The notes under the pieces are model-generated. The model had not been told where the DNA came from. It saw nothing but the letters and a program-made list of their open reading frames with translations, and ran no database searches. The translations under genes and the position numbers were made by a program. Shown here piece by piece: positions 1 through 11,100 of a stretch of DNA of 23,412 bases. How positions within the stretch are numbered: the first letter of the stretch is position 1; every line of letters begins with the position of its first letter. The stretch covers positions 572,099 through 595,510 of the forward strand of contig WELA01003891.1 of NCBI GenBank assembly GCA_009602735.1, in the 5' to 3' direction. Origin of the DNA: Mesotaenium endlicherianum (taxonomy: Eukaryota; Streptophyta; Zygnematophyceae; Zygnematales; Mesotaeniaceae).

Positions 1-444
1 GGGGGAGGGGGGGAAAAAGTTGTTGGGGGGGGGGGGGATATGTTTCCAGGGTAGTTTTTCCTTCTTGCATTTCCATTTTTTTCAATTACACAGGCATTTC
101 TATGCTATGAGGTTTGATATTTTTCCATGTTGCATGTGCTCCTGCAAGTGTGCGTGCGCGTGCGCATGCGCGTGCATGGCTGCGTGCACTTGCGTGCGCT
201 TGCGTGCGTTCTCTTAATTTGGAGACTGCGCTTGCTGTTGTGGACTCTGGCAGCACCCAGAGGCACGGCCCCTCGCTCACGACACGTGGCCCAGGAGAGC
301 GACCTCTTGGCCCCTTGCTCCTGTTCACACTGCCTGCCCCTTCGCCCCTATTCACACACTAGCGCGTGACTACGACCCCAGGCGCCTCCTTCACTCCTCC
401 TGCGCCTTGTGCGCGAGTGCGCAACCGCTTAAATTGCATTGCAG
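1..444. other. Left-edge non-coding stretch with poly-G and Z-DNA-like tracts
   Basis: The window opens with two G runs (1-13 and 25-38) in a purine-rich context. From about 148 to 213 there is an alternating purine-pyrimidine tract (repeated GTGCGTGCGC and GCATGC units), the kind of sequence that can adopt Z-DNA. The rest, up to the splice acceptor at 443-444, looks like the intron or upstream part of the tetraspanin-like gene that follows. I see no convincing exon here. The short open frames over this stretch are low-complexity translations of the repeat (runs of Cys, Ala and Arg), so I do not call them genes. Confidence 0.6.
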
Positions 445-525
445 TACCAGTTTGGGCTGGCGGTGGTGCTGTTGGTGGAGGGCACCATTGCATCCGCCAT
501 CTTCTTCGACAAGAAGTGGTGCAAG
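445..525 (+). CDS. Tetraspanin-like (TOM2A/plant tetraspanin type) internal exon
   Basis: This is an 81-nt exon of 27 codons, bounded by an acceptor (ttgcattgcag) and a donor (AAG|GTGTGC). It is phase 0 at both ends. The translation is one hydrophobic segment (FGLAVVLLVEGTIASAIFF) followed by DKKWCK. The order of a membrane helix with a Val-Glu pair inside it, then IFFD and a Trp, matches the third membrane helix and the start of the large extracellular loop in plant tetraspanins of the TOM2A/TET18 kind, compared from memory. Third codon positions are mostly G or C. Upstream exons (helices 1 and 2) should lie left of the window. The next exon is not clear because the following intron is a pyrimidine tract. 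The family call is an inference from one short exon. Another small membrane-protein family is possible. Confidence 0.5.
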
Positions 526-529
526 GTGT

Positions 530-865
530 GCTCTCCTCCTCCCCCTCCTTTCCCCCTCTCTCTCGCATCCTCTTTCTGCTCTTCTTTCTCCTCTTTCTCT
601 ACCCCCTCCCTTCTCTTCTTTCTCGCCTCCTCTCAACTCCTCTTACCTCCTCGTGCCTCTCCCGCTCCTCACCTCCTCTGGCCTCGTCTTACCCTCCTCT
701 TATCGCCTCACCCTCATCTCTCTCACCTCCTCTCACCTCCTCCCCCTCGTCACCTCCTCCCTCCTACTCTCACTACTTCTCTCCCAAGACCTCCTCCCAT
801 CCCCTCTCCCTATTAACCATCCTTTGACCTCTTCTCTCTTCCCCCCCTCACCTCCCCGTGCTGTG
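530..865 (+). repeat. Long CT-rich pyrimidine tract in an intron
   Basis: Starting a few bases after the donor at 526, about 330 bases are almost entirely C and T on the + strand, built from loose CTCCTC, CACCTCC and TCTCTC units. Homopurine-homopyrimidine stretches like this can form triplex (H-DNA). The open frames seen across it are Ser/Leu/Pro-rich repeat translations, not genes. The tract lies inside the presumed intron of the tetraspanin-like gene, with the pyrimidines on the coding strand. Confidence 0.8.
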
Positions 866-1123
866 CCTTCCTTCTACTTCTCCAGCATCACTACCGCCAT
901 TGCTTCAACGCCACCTGGCATGCAGACATCGGGGTTTCTGGTCTTGCTGCTTTCCCAGCGAGGCAGCAATGTGGAGACTGGGAGAGAAAGAGGGGAGGGA
1001 GGGGCGGCCTCATGCTTGAGCAAGCTCGCTTTGCCTCCCTTGTCTGCTGCTTACTTTGAATTATGCTCCACGCATATGTAGCGTTGCTAAGGCACTAGGT
1101 GGAGGCGGTGGGCATGTGTTATT

Positions 1124-1372
1124 CGGCACGCGTGCGCGCATGCATGCGCCTTTGTGTGTGTGTGTGTGTGTGTGTGCGTGCGCGTATGCATGCTTGTGAG
1201 TGTGCGTGCGCGTGTGTGTTCGTGTGCGTGTGTACCCTCCAGGGTCTCTCCTCTCTCGCCTCTCTCTCCCTCCCTTTCTCCCTCTCCCCTTGCCCCCCCC
1301 TCCCTCCCCTCTCTCTCTCTTTCTACCTCACCCTCTCCCTTGCTCTCTCCCACACACACACATACAATTTTG
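1124..1372 (+). repeat. GT/GC microsatellite followed by a CT tract
   Basis: A (TG)n run around 1154-1176 is embedded in alternating GCGTGC/GCATGC sequence from about 1124 to 1234. A second pyrimidine tract (CTCTCTC, CCCTCC, then a C7 run) follows directly to about 1352 and ends in a short ACACAC. This is simple-sequence DNA with Z-DNA and triplex potential. The frames open on both strands across it are low complexity. Confidence 0.8.
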
Positions 1373-1571
1373 CCCTCGCAGGGTGCTTGTACAGCACCTG
1401 ATGTCATTGTTCAACTTGGAATATGTGGTGCTGCTGACACAGATCTGCAGTATTTTAGGGATTCAGCCCACACGGCATTCTCGTGCCCTACACTGACTAT
1501 GTTTGTGTGTCCTTGTGTGTGGGTGGTTGTGTGGGCGTACATTGTATATGCTTGCTCGCTGGGATGAGCAG

Positions 1572-1652
1572 GTGAGGCGGCGGAACTATGTGAGGCTGGC
1601 CGAGTACATCAAGTCCGTCATTGGTATTGAGAAGTTGAGAGGTCCTCTGTGA
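1572..1652 (+). CDS. Possible terminal exon, product uncertain
   Basis: After an AG at 1570-1571 there is an 81-nt open stretch (27 codons including TGA at 1650-1652). It encodes a basic tail starting VRRRNYVRLAEYIKSV and ending KLRGPL. It could be the cytoplasmic C-terminus of the tetraspanin-like gene, which fits a basic tail after the last membrane helix, but I could not connect it by splice phase to the exon at 445-525. One caution: the left boundary reads GAGCAG|GTGAGG, which is also a near-perfect 5' splice donor, so this could instead be the beginning of an intron. I recognise no domain in it. Confidence 0.3.
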   Translation: MRRRNYVRLAEYIKSVIGIEKLRGPL

Positions 1653-2303
1653 GCAAATTATTACTTAGTAGGGTATAGTTTAGGTACGTGCGGAATTTTT
1701 GAGGTGTAATTAGTATATTGATATGTAAAGCTGTGTTATTATGAAAGTGCTTGTTTGTTGTTTTCATTACGCTTAGCACGCCAAATTGCACGGAGAATTT
1801 TTAGCGAGTACTGGCGGATTGCGATGCATGTTGATCATTTCAACCTTCCAGACGATAGCGTGCGTGCATTGGCTTTGACTTTAGAGTCGTCAAACTGGTC
1901 AAAAGATGGAAATTACATGAAGGCGCTTAACGCGACTGCCCATGATGGCAAGCGACCCTCGCTTATATATATCTCCGTTAGCTGTCGTCGTTTAAAGTGA
2001 GGTTGTACTCAGTTGTACTGATTACTTCATCAGTCTTGTGAACTGTACTTTACTATGGCTAAGTGTTTCAAATATCAATTGGCTCTTATGGGGGTGCTCA
2101 TAGCTTTGTCATGTAGTTGTGCAAAGAGCAATATGGTACACAAACAGCCCAAGCATTCTTGAGCTCTATCCATATGGCGAGATACTAATAAGCACGTATT
2201 CCTGCACGAGTTCATAGGGTATGCATAATCTGGGCAACAAAAGAGTGGGATCACAAAAATGATTAAAGCTGCACTTGCTCATGGGCAAATACAAAGCTCG
2301 CAG
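1653..2303. other. Intergenic, between two convergent 3' ends
   Basis: This 650-bp AT-leaning stretch lies between the possible stop codon at 1652 and the BORCS8-like stop codon at 2304. An 81-codon + strand frame (1755-2000) is open, but it has no family resemblance, splice context or matching composition that I can support. I see no RNA gene or repeat. Confidence 0.5.
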
Positions 2304-4229
2304 TCAGCTGGCATCTTCTTCATCTTCACATAGCCAAGACTCAAACTTCTTCTTTTGCTCTTGCTGCAACACCTCCTCAATTTTGGAAGGGGACTGGACT
2401 AATTCCATTTGATCGCCCCCACCACCGTCTATTGCAGCCTGGATTTGATGATTTCCTTCCCTTGTGTGACCGAAGGCCGTGTCAGAACCCAAGTCAATGT
2501 TTGCTCTATCCTGCTCTTCAAATCGGAACAAGGTTGACGGGCTCTTCTTACTCGAGCTCTGACCAATGAGTGCAAGACTCTCCCGAGAGAGCGCATCTTT
2601 GCTCTTGACACTCTTTACATTTGAGCCAACTTGACTTGCTGTCTCAAGCGCAGAGTCAAAGACAGCTCGCATATAACTAGACTGTCTGCTCTCTTTGCGA
2701 ACATTTGGTTCTGTTTGGCCCGGGGTCTTCTCCTTTGCAGAGCTATCATAGCTGTCTGATGTGCTGGCATTGCTGGCATCTGCATGCGCACTTGGATCAG
2801 AACCTCGGCCAAAACTACTGACTTTCTGCACGCCATAGTCCAACACGCTCAGCAGGTATTGCTTGGAGCTTTTCTGGCCAGACAGGGCTGGCATTGTAGC
2901 CTTCAAAGCCCCCACGCTAGCAGACAAGACAGGCTCCCCCTGGGTTGCACCTGGCACATCTGAGCTTGACAATATTTTCCCCTCATCCACTTCAACTTCC
3001 TCCCTCAAGACTGGCTGGAGTGTCCTGGCAAGTACAAAGAAGTAAATTCTTGAGTCAAGAGAAATGCCAATCTTTACGGCTGCCAGTCTACACCGCTACA
3101 GAATCAAGAACAGTTCTATCGGCACCTGTCCTCTACATGCAGACATGATAGTGCGCCTGTAAGTGTTTTCTCTCGTGCTTGCTCAACGTTCGACAGCAAT
3201 GAACGTGGCAAGCTGGTGGGAAACTACCTTCTGCCTTTGCCCAGGCATTACTTTGATTGCACCTAGGTTACATATATATTTAACAACACATGACACTTTA
3301 CAACAATTGAGACAGGAAAAGAAGACAAGATGCCCTCATGGCACAAAAACATATCATACCCGTATCCAGGTCGAAGGTTCGGCAAAAGAGGTGTAGAATG
3401 CTCAAGGGTACGGAGCATTTGCCTCAGTACAGGAGAGCCCTTCTCCTTCATAGCCCGCACAACTCCTGTTGCTTCCTTCACATCTTCCAGGGCGAACTTA
3501 GCCACTTGGGTAGTGTCCGCAACCTCAGTCTGCAAGCCCCATCACACTGATACGAAGGAGTGTTACTGCACCACTCACCTGCCCAAGCTGCCAGGCTACC
3601 AACGTTCAAGGAACGAAACAGGAAGGTGCCAACAGTTCTAAGAGAAAGTTGATAAGTACAAAATCACCTCTGGCATGTGAAACCAATTCATTCCTTGAGG
3701 GTAGAATTGGCAACATCAATTGAAACAAACACTACATCTCCATTGCTTTCTGGCAGGTGACTCTATATAAGACGGGTAAAAATATGAACTTCAGGAGAGC
3801 AAAACCAATTAACTTCCTCGGGCTCTCACAAGCAGCTTTGTGCTGACGAAGGAAGTGTATGTGCTCCACCTTAAGGGCAACAACTGCAGGAACTGCACGT
3901 TGAGTATGCTGCTGTACGTAATACAAGCCGACTGAAGGCTCGTTGGCAAGCATACAGATGATGTCTGCAACTTTGTCATGTACTGCATTCGAAAAGACAT
4001 CATGAGACGCAGCAAATGTCAGGACGCCCCACTTGAACTAGCTGTGCTTATTCAAGTCACAACACATGCGCACACGGTACTCGCATTCACCATAAAGGAA
4101 ACGCCTGCACTGTGGCAGACTAGACGCCCCCATAGGAAATTCCAACTTTGACTTCATTTACAGTAACTAACCTTCCCGTATCGTTGCAGCCTGTTTCATC
4201 TGCTGCTGATGATTAGCGGGCGCATCCAT
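2304..4229 (-). CDS. BORCS8: BORCS8/MEF2BNB-like BORC subunit with long C-terminal extension
   Basis: BORC is an eight-subunit complex on lysosomes that recruits the ARL8 GTPase and thereby controls lysosome movement and fusion. I reconstruct five exons on the minus strand: 4229-4172, 3982-3830, 3595-3579, 3529-3360 and 3024-2304. Together they give 1119 nt, an unbroken frame of 372 residues plus stop. All junctions are GT-AG and all phases agree. The ATG at 4229 starts MDAPANHQQQ. The second exon contains VADIICMLANEPSVGLYYVQ, which closely matches the LANEPSVALY core of animal BORCS8. The fourth (VAKFALEDVKEATGVVR) matches its second helix. Human BORCS8 is about 119 residues. Here the conserved part ends near residue 130 and about 240 more residues follow, Ser/Asp/Lys-rich and probably disordered, ending in EEVLQQEQKKKFESWLCEDE. 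Family membership rests on the core motif. The function of the extension is unknown. Confidence 0.8.
3579..3595 (-). other. BORCS8: 17-nt micro-exon of the BORCS8-like gene
   Basis: The flanking exons cannot be joined directly. The upstream exon ends after one base of a codon (donor CTT|GTGAGA) while the downstream exon begins in phase 0 (ttgcag|ACTGAG). Between them, on the minus strand, the 17 bases CCTGGCAGCTTGGGCAG sit after a pyrimidine-rich region ending in TAG and before a perfect donor, GTGAGT. Adding exactly 17 nt restores the frame and inserts the residues S-W-Q-L-G-Q (the first codon shared with the previous exon). The exon is an inference from phase and splice signals. A 9-nt version using an internal CAG acceptor would not restore phase. 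Confidence 0.65.
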
Positions 4230-4966
4230 TATGCGGCAAGCCTCTTCTCAGCAGAAAAGAACCTTGTCCTTGTCCAACAGTCACGTCAGTGAGAAAGAAA
4301 AGACGCGTCAGACTCTCTAGATGTCAGAGAATTAAAGTCGTCTAAAAAGTGTACACCAGCACAGCACGACTGCTCCTGCTCCTGTTCCTCGCAGTTTAAG
4401 TGCCATCCTTCGTTATCATTGAAGGAAATTTATCGGCTACGTACGACTCTGGTTCATTCTTGTAGATGAAGTCCTCTGCCGAAAGCAAGAATGCCGAGAC
4501 TCCATGATTAAGAGCGGAAGGAAAACCGTCTTCGCACGTCTAAGTGGTGATAACCAGAAAAACAATATTGAGCACTTCCATATTTCACTCCGGTTCAAGT
4601 TCATGTTATATATATCGATTAATAATTTTCAAGAAGTACGGCATTTTCTGGTTGTTTTTACTATTTTCCCCCCTTCACGCTGTAATGAATCCGATATTGT
4701 CTTAAAACACGGGCTTACGTCGCTAAAGTCGACAGCGACTTCATCGATCTGCAATAACCAGCACTCAAGCAACTCCTATACATGCCTCATTTGAAGTGAT
4801 GTAATGCTGTCAATGTGAAGTTCAAGTATCAGGCATTCATAAGAGTTCCTTCGACTCATCCAGAAGCAGTTTGGCTGTTTGTGTCCTTGCAAGTTCACAT
4901 TCTGGTTCTGCTAATCTACTTCACGATACCAAGATCTGTTGGAGTCCGGGTTGTCGTGCTTCCACC
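4230..4966. promoter_or_regulatory. Shared upstream region of BORCS8-like and PSMA3
   Basis: These 737 bases separate two start codons that point away from each other, so the region should hold both promoters and both 5' UTRs. It is AT-leaning and has no tandem repeat. I see no TATA box placed convincingly for either gene. An open frame at 4504-4794 looks like chance. The start of PSMA3 is preceded by CACC (TTCCACCATGA), a good initiation context. Confidence 0.55.
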
Positions 4967-7900
4967 ATGAGCAGCATAGGAACTGGGGTGAGTATATTTG
5001 ATCGTCTAAAAGAAGTCAAGAAGATGATTCGTATGGAATTATATTTGTTTTGGTGTGCACATCTTAGATTATGTGCTTATGGTGATACGTAAGCTCGACT
5101 TTTGCTTTTCCTTGCTTGTGCAGTACGACTTGTCAGTCACAACGTACTCCCCAGATGGGCGAGTATTTCAAAGTGAATATGCTACTAAAGCTGTTGACAA
5201 CAGCGGGTTAGACCTTTTCCCCACCCTGTTGCAGCTCGTTTTAGGAGCTTTACTAAGCACTGCTAGTCTGAATTGTGGAAGCATGGCCAGTAGCAAATGA
5301 GAGGGGACACCAGTTCCCTTTATGTTTCACTTCATGTTTTAACCGGAAGGTATATTTGCTGCTGTAGCCACTGAAGGCGCATGTGAGAAGGTCTTGGAGC
5401 GTAGCCCTGTACGGAAGGCTAAAATTTGATGAGCAAGAGGAACGCTCAGTTTCTACACCTCTATATGAGCACACATATTGCTTCATTTGACTGAGGATTT
5501 TGTATGGTGCAGGACTGCTGTGGGAATCCGCTGTAAAGATGGCGTAGTCATGGTATATGTTCGATCGACTTTACTAGCCAGCCTGTTTGTAGATGATGTT
5601 GAAGATGATTTAGCATTAAGTGTGCATGTCGTGCTGGGAAACACGGCCTGCTCTTTTAGAGATATATATTTATCTTCCTATGTCTATACTTGACCCCTAG
5701 TATGGTTGCCATGCTGTTATTGTGATTGCTGTCTTTTTAGAGCGGATGTTGCTTGGTTCCGGCTGGTTTAATGTAGCAGGGTGTTGTGGAAAGTTACAGT
5801 ATTTTAAGGGCCTTACATGCCAAACATTTGGTTATGGCAGGGAGTTGAGAAGCTTATTATCTCCAAGATGCTCGTGGAGGGTTCCAGCCGGCGCATTCAT
5901 GCTATTGATCGACACGCTGGACTTGTGAGTGTTTCAGATTGTGCCCCAGCTACTTATGTCCATACTGGGGAGTATCTGCATTCAATGGCTGCACTTGCTT
6001 GTGTGTTTAACTGGTGGAAGATGCTTCAGACGCTTCGAAGGGGCCATAGAAAGCTACAACCCTTCTGGCACCAAATTCATCAGTGGTGTTAAATGCCATG
6101 ATAGATGGCTGTCACACATTATATCTGTAGGTTCTCAAGCCGTGGAACCTCTGCTCGAGGAACAGGAGTGTTGGTAGTGGTAGTCCAGTGAGACTGATGG
6201 TGGTAACCTCCAATTAGAGGTATGCTCATATTAGGGCCATTTGGGGCACGGGGAGCATGCAGGCCGTTGCAGGGCTTGTGACCTTGAAGCTCTGCTCACA
6301 GTAGGGCCATCTGGGGTGCGGGGAGCATGCAGGCGATTGCAGGGCTCGTGGCAGACGGACGCCAAGTGGTGAACAGAGCCCGCGATGAGGCCAGTCAGTA
6401 CAAAAGGTGGGCCTCTACCTGCATGCTCGTCTTGCGCAGCTTTTGTAATACTCAAAAGTGGTGCACAGTTTCTCGTGAGGGAACTGCTCCATGAAGCAGA
6501 TGCTTCTGAAGAAGCAAACGGACGCAGTCGTTTGCAACTATTTGCAAGTGTCATACCAAGACAAAGGTAGAGGAGAGGGGGGCGCTGGTAATTGTCTGCA
6601 CCACTTCTTTGATTCCATCTGCTTAATAATTAGTCTTCTTCGAACCTCAAAAGCCACGTCCCTTCAGATTTACACTGTTTTCGGAATGGGACCTGGAGAA
6701 GGGGCAGTCGAGGGGGTGGGGATGGGTTTGGGGGGGGGCAGAGCTCATCCCCTTAAGTTTCTAAAAAGAGGACTTCCTTCCAATCATGTTGGTGCTATAC
6801 CAGCTGGGTATATGTTAGAACCCGCGGACTTTCACTTTGGCAATTGGGATCAATTTATTGCACAAAGACAAGCTTTGGAGATAAGATTGTTGTGTAGTGC
6901 ACCTGTATCTTGCCCTCGCTATGTTCTCTCAATCCCTTCACCTCAAAATAGCTTCCGATGCACCTTCTTGATGAAGCTTTTGCAGATGTCGTGGATGTCG
7001 TGTGTGCCTACTTCTGGTCATACTGTGACAAGAGGACAGGGCACGCTAGGCTGCAAGTAGGCGCGGTGTCTCTGCACTTTTGATAGGTCTTGTACCTTTA
7101 TGGCAATTGTCGGTTTGCTTGTCCCTTCACCCAGTTCATGAGGTCCCAGCAGCCCTAGTAGTTCCGACTAGGCCTTCCGAGCTTGCTTTCATTTTGGGAT
7201 GTGAGGTGGGATGCATGCCCCCATTCTGACTTAAGCATGGCATGTGAAAGGGCTTGCTTGTCTGGCCAGTTCTGCTTCTCCTTTTTTGGACAAGCCCTGT
7301 AACGCCAGATCTATTCCTTTTGATTGAGAAGAAGCTCCAGGCTGCACAATCCGAGAGCACCTTAAACCCTAAGCCCTGTGCTTTGTGCTCTGCCCGCAGT
7401 GTGTACGGTGAGCCCATCTCAGTGAAGGTGATGTGCGATAGGATCGCCAGCTATGCACACGTGTTCACCCTCTACTGGTGGACCAGGTATGCACCGTCAG
7501 CTGCCCCTCCCTTGCTGGTAACTCATTTCCGTGACTGCAGACACAAGCTAGGCAGTCCCAGGTGCCCGGTGAGCTTGTTGTGATGCCTCGCACTTGTGCA
7601 CTTGTGCACTTGTGCACGCTCAGTGTGGAAACGTGCTCCTGCTCCTCCTGCTGCTCCTCCTCCTGCTGCTGCTGCTGCTCCTACTGCTGGTGCTGCTATG
7701 AAACTGGGCTTACCGAGGCATGCCTGCTGCAAAACGACTGCATGACCTTTGCTATCAAGCAGCCATTGTTAAGGGATGTGCCTTCTCCTAGCAACCGTGC
7801 CTTTAAGACTCCATGAGCGGGGCTCTGCTGCCCCCCAGCTTTCTCCCTCTTTCTACCCTCATAGTCCTTCGTGTTGAGTCTCTTTGTAAGACCTGCCTTG

Positions 7901-8095
7901 CGGTGGCGCTTGGGCGTGTCCTCGCATTTTGTTTTCAGAGCGGCGTTGCGTGTACAGATTTCACTTAGAGTTGTGTTCGGTTTCACCAGCAATTTCACAA
8001 CCTTGTTCCTTGCTTCTTTTCAATGGAGCGGTGCTGGGACATGCTCCTCTTGGCTCCAAATGCTCCCCTTGGCCCTTGACAGAAACATACAGACT

Positions 8096-8188
<93 letters not shown>

Positions 8189-11100
8189 NCTGCTGCTCGA
8201 AACCAGCATCATGGCTGAAGCACAACCTCCCTGTGGCCCCCCAAAAGCTTGGCCAGCCACCCTCAGCAGCACAAGAGGGGTCCTCGCATCCTGTCGAACC
8301 CGCCTGCGTCGTTCGTGCAGCTAGTGGCCTGTTCCTGCTTGGTGGAAGATCTGGGCAACCCTCCCTCCCCGGCTAGTTTTTCGTCGAAGGTGCTGGCGCG
8401 ATTGCTTGCTGAAAGTGCGAGTGGTGTTCATCCACGCGCCGCATGAAGGCCCGAGTGTAGTGTGTCTGCGCGATGTCCACTCTGCCAACCGCTCGAGCAG
8501 AATATCAGCAACACTCGCTGAACGTGCCTGCGAGCTGCGTTCACCCCACACCCACTCACAAGTGTCTGCAAGCAAGCCTTAGTGCGCGAGTCCCGTGACG
8601 AGGGCAGGGCCTGCTTCATACCTGGGGAGCAGAATCTTGTGTTTAGGTTCCTCTTCCAAATTCATAGCCTACTGCAGAGGGGGAGTGAAGCTTTTGGGGC
8701 CAAGTACAGAGCCCCGGATCCTCAGGGTCCAGTTCTCACACGTAGCAGACTCGGAGACGTGTTCCATTGAGTACCTGTCACCATCGATGTCACTGTCATT
8801 GTCACTGTCACTATCACCCCTGGAGCCAATTCTGGAGCCCGCACAGAACCCTCTCCCAATCTTGCTTGGTCCCTGGCAAGCATGGCCTCCTCCTCGCCCA
8901 GTTTTCTTCCTGCCTGCTGCCTTTTGCGCATGCCTTTCTTGCAATCGTCCAATTTCTGCGGAGCCTGCGGCTGCTGCTGCGTGCGCAGACCCTTCGGCTC
9001 CTCAGTGCTGCTGGGAGGCTACGACAAGGACGGCCCGTCGCTCTACATGGTGGAGCCCTCGGGGGTTGCCTACGTACGCCTCTCTCTCACTCTCTTGCTG
9101 CCGCACTCCTCATCTTTCTTCTTTGGGGGGGGGGGGGCGGCTCTTGGGCTCAGCTTGGAGCTTAAGTCTGAGCTTCATGTGGTGCACCTTTACTTGGTGC
9201 TATGAATGTGCCTTTAGTTCCTCTATTGTAGAAAAGAAAATGTCAGTCTTGTCGTTCTTGTCGTTTCTGCTCGTTAATTTCCTAATATTTATACCCTTAG
9301 TTTTGTCCTTTTTGTGTCGCCCTGATGTCTTCTCGTTTCACTCAAAGAATCATCTCAAGCCCTAGTCGGGGGCGCTCTTGCTGCCAAAAGATGTGCTCCC
9401 ACATAGATCCAAACGCAGAATGTGAATGCCCCCACAGCTCTTTGAATCAAAGACCCTCCCCCTCCCCCTCCCCCTCCCCCTCCNCTACGGAACAGCCATC
9501 GGCAAGGGGAGGCAAGCTGCCAAGACGTGAGCCCCTCATCAGAAGCACTCCTTTTGAAAGCATCCCACCTCTTCAGACACACCCCACCCAAATACACCCC
9601 TCCTGAATGCACCTCACCTGAATGCAACCCTCCCAGGCTTTCTGCTGCTGCCTGCTTCCTGCAAGCGAAGCGCAGCACTGGAGCTGCCATCACAAACCTT
9701 CTCTTGCCTTTGACCTCTCTCCTGGACCCTCTTGAAGGCTTATGGCTTGATGATCGTCTCTTGCCTTCTGCATGGGGCCCTTGTGTGGAAGGCTGAGTGT
9801 CAGCCATGTGTCTCTTATATTTGGGGTTGACTCACCTGTTTGAGCTAGTCATGGGCTGTCTCCTGCCAGCCGCTCATGTAAAGGAAGGCGTTGAGGCAGC
9901 TGGCATTTAGATCTCTGTTAAGAGGCTCCATGTGGAGGCAAGGTTGTGTGGGGTGGATTGTCCCGGCGAGTATTGAGTCACGAACAGGCGCCCTCAGAAA
10001 AGTTTGGGGGATGTTCTCCTGGCGTGTGCGTTATCAGCTCAGTTAAGATGTATGTCTTTCACCTGTCTCGCTGAATGCAAGCTGCCCGTGCATGACATAT
10101 CAGATACTCGTCTTCAAGCGAGTATCGCTGGTCATGCGTATGATGCACTTTGCACGGACGTGTTGGATCATTCGTGTGACCAGAAAAGGAATAAGTGAGC
10201 GCTATGTATGTGTACTCCATTTAATAGGGTAATATGCACTCCGTATGTGTTTGCACGCTTATCGTCTCGCTAGGGCTTCTCTTGGAGATGGTGTTCTTTT
10301 AGAACAGATCTTTGCCTTTGCACTGTTTGCTTATCCCTGTGACTTGTAACGAGTTCTGGAAATAATCGCTACACGCCTTTTAACGAGGTTTGGAAATGAT
10401 CGCTACACGCCTCTTAACAGGGAGATTGAGAAGCTAAAACTGTCGGAGATGACGTGCCGAGAAGGTGTGGTGGCCGTGGCAAAGATGTGAGCATGTCCTT
10501 TCCTCCTCCTCCACCTTTTTGCCCTCTGCTTCTTCGGAAGCTCCCTTCGCCTCTGCCTCATTTAGTGCCTGGTAATGATCAAAGAGGATGTTGGACCTGA
10601 CTTGCAATGTTGATGTTGGATGTTGAGGCGATTAGAGGCGTTTGAAGTCTTTGAATTCGGTTTTATAGTTACCCCATTTATTGCGAGGAACGGGAGCTGT
10701 ATATTGGAAGGTGGAGCTTCCTCTTTGATGATGCAGCGCTATATGCCGGCTTATAGATGCAAGAGAATTGCCTGATAACTGGCTCAAATCAGATAAGGCT
10801 GCAACTATGCATGAGGCACGTGCGGTATGCAGGGCTAGCGATGAGGTTTGCGCTTGATATGGACTTCTATTACGTTGTTTCAGGCCATTGCTTTACTACA
10901 TACTTGTCCCTCATGCCTTTACTTATTGTGCAGCATCTATGGAGTGCACGACGAAGCGAAAGATAAGGCCTTTGAATTGGAGATGAGCTGGGTCTGTGAC
11001 GAGTCCAATAAAGAGTACCAACGGGTTAGTCCATCAATAATGTCACCTGCCTTTGCCTACATGTGCATTTTTGTTTACTATTGTTGGGAATATTTACTGG

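Noticed and set aside
366..1081. Long Ser/Leu/Pro-rich open frames on the + strand
   Set aside because: They are translations of the CT tract and simple repeats. All three frames stay open there, which is typical of low-complexity pyrimidine DNA.
1755..2000. 81-codon + frame between convergent genes
   Set aside because: No recognisable domain, no splice signals tying it to a neighbour, and length within chance expectation.
7871..8324. Poly-Pro (+) and poly-Gly (-) proteins
   Set aside because: They are produced by the C homopolymer and run through an N. They lie within PSMA3 intron 6.
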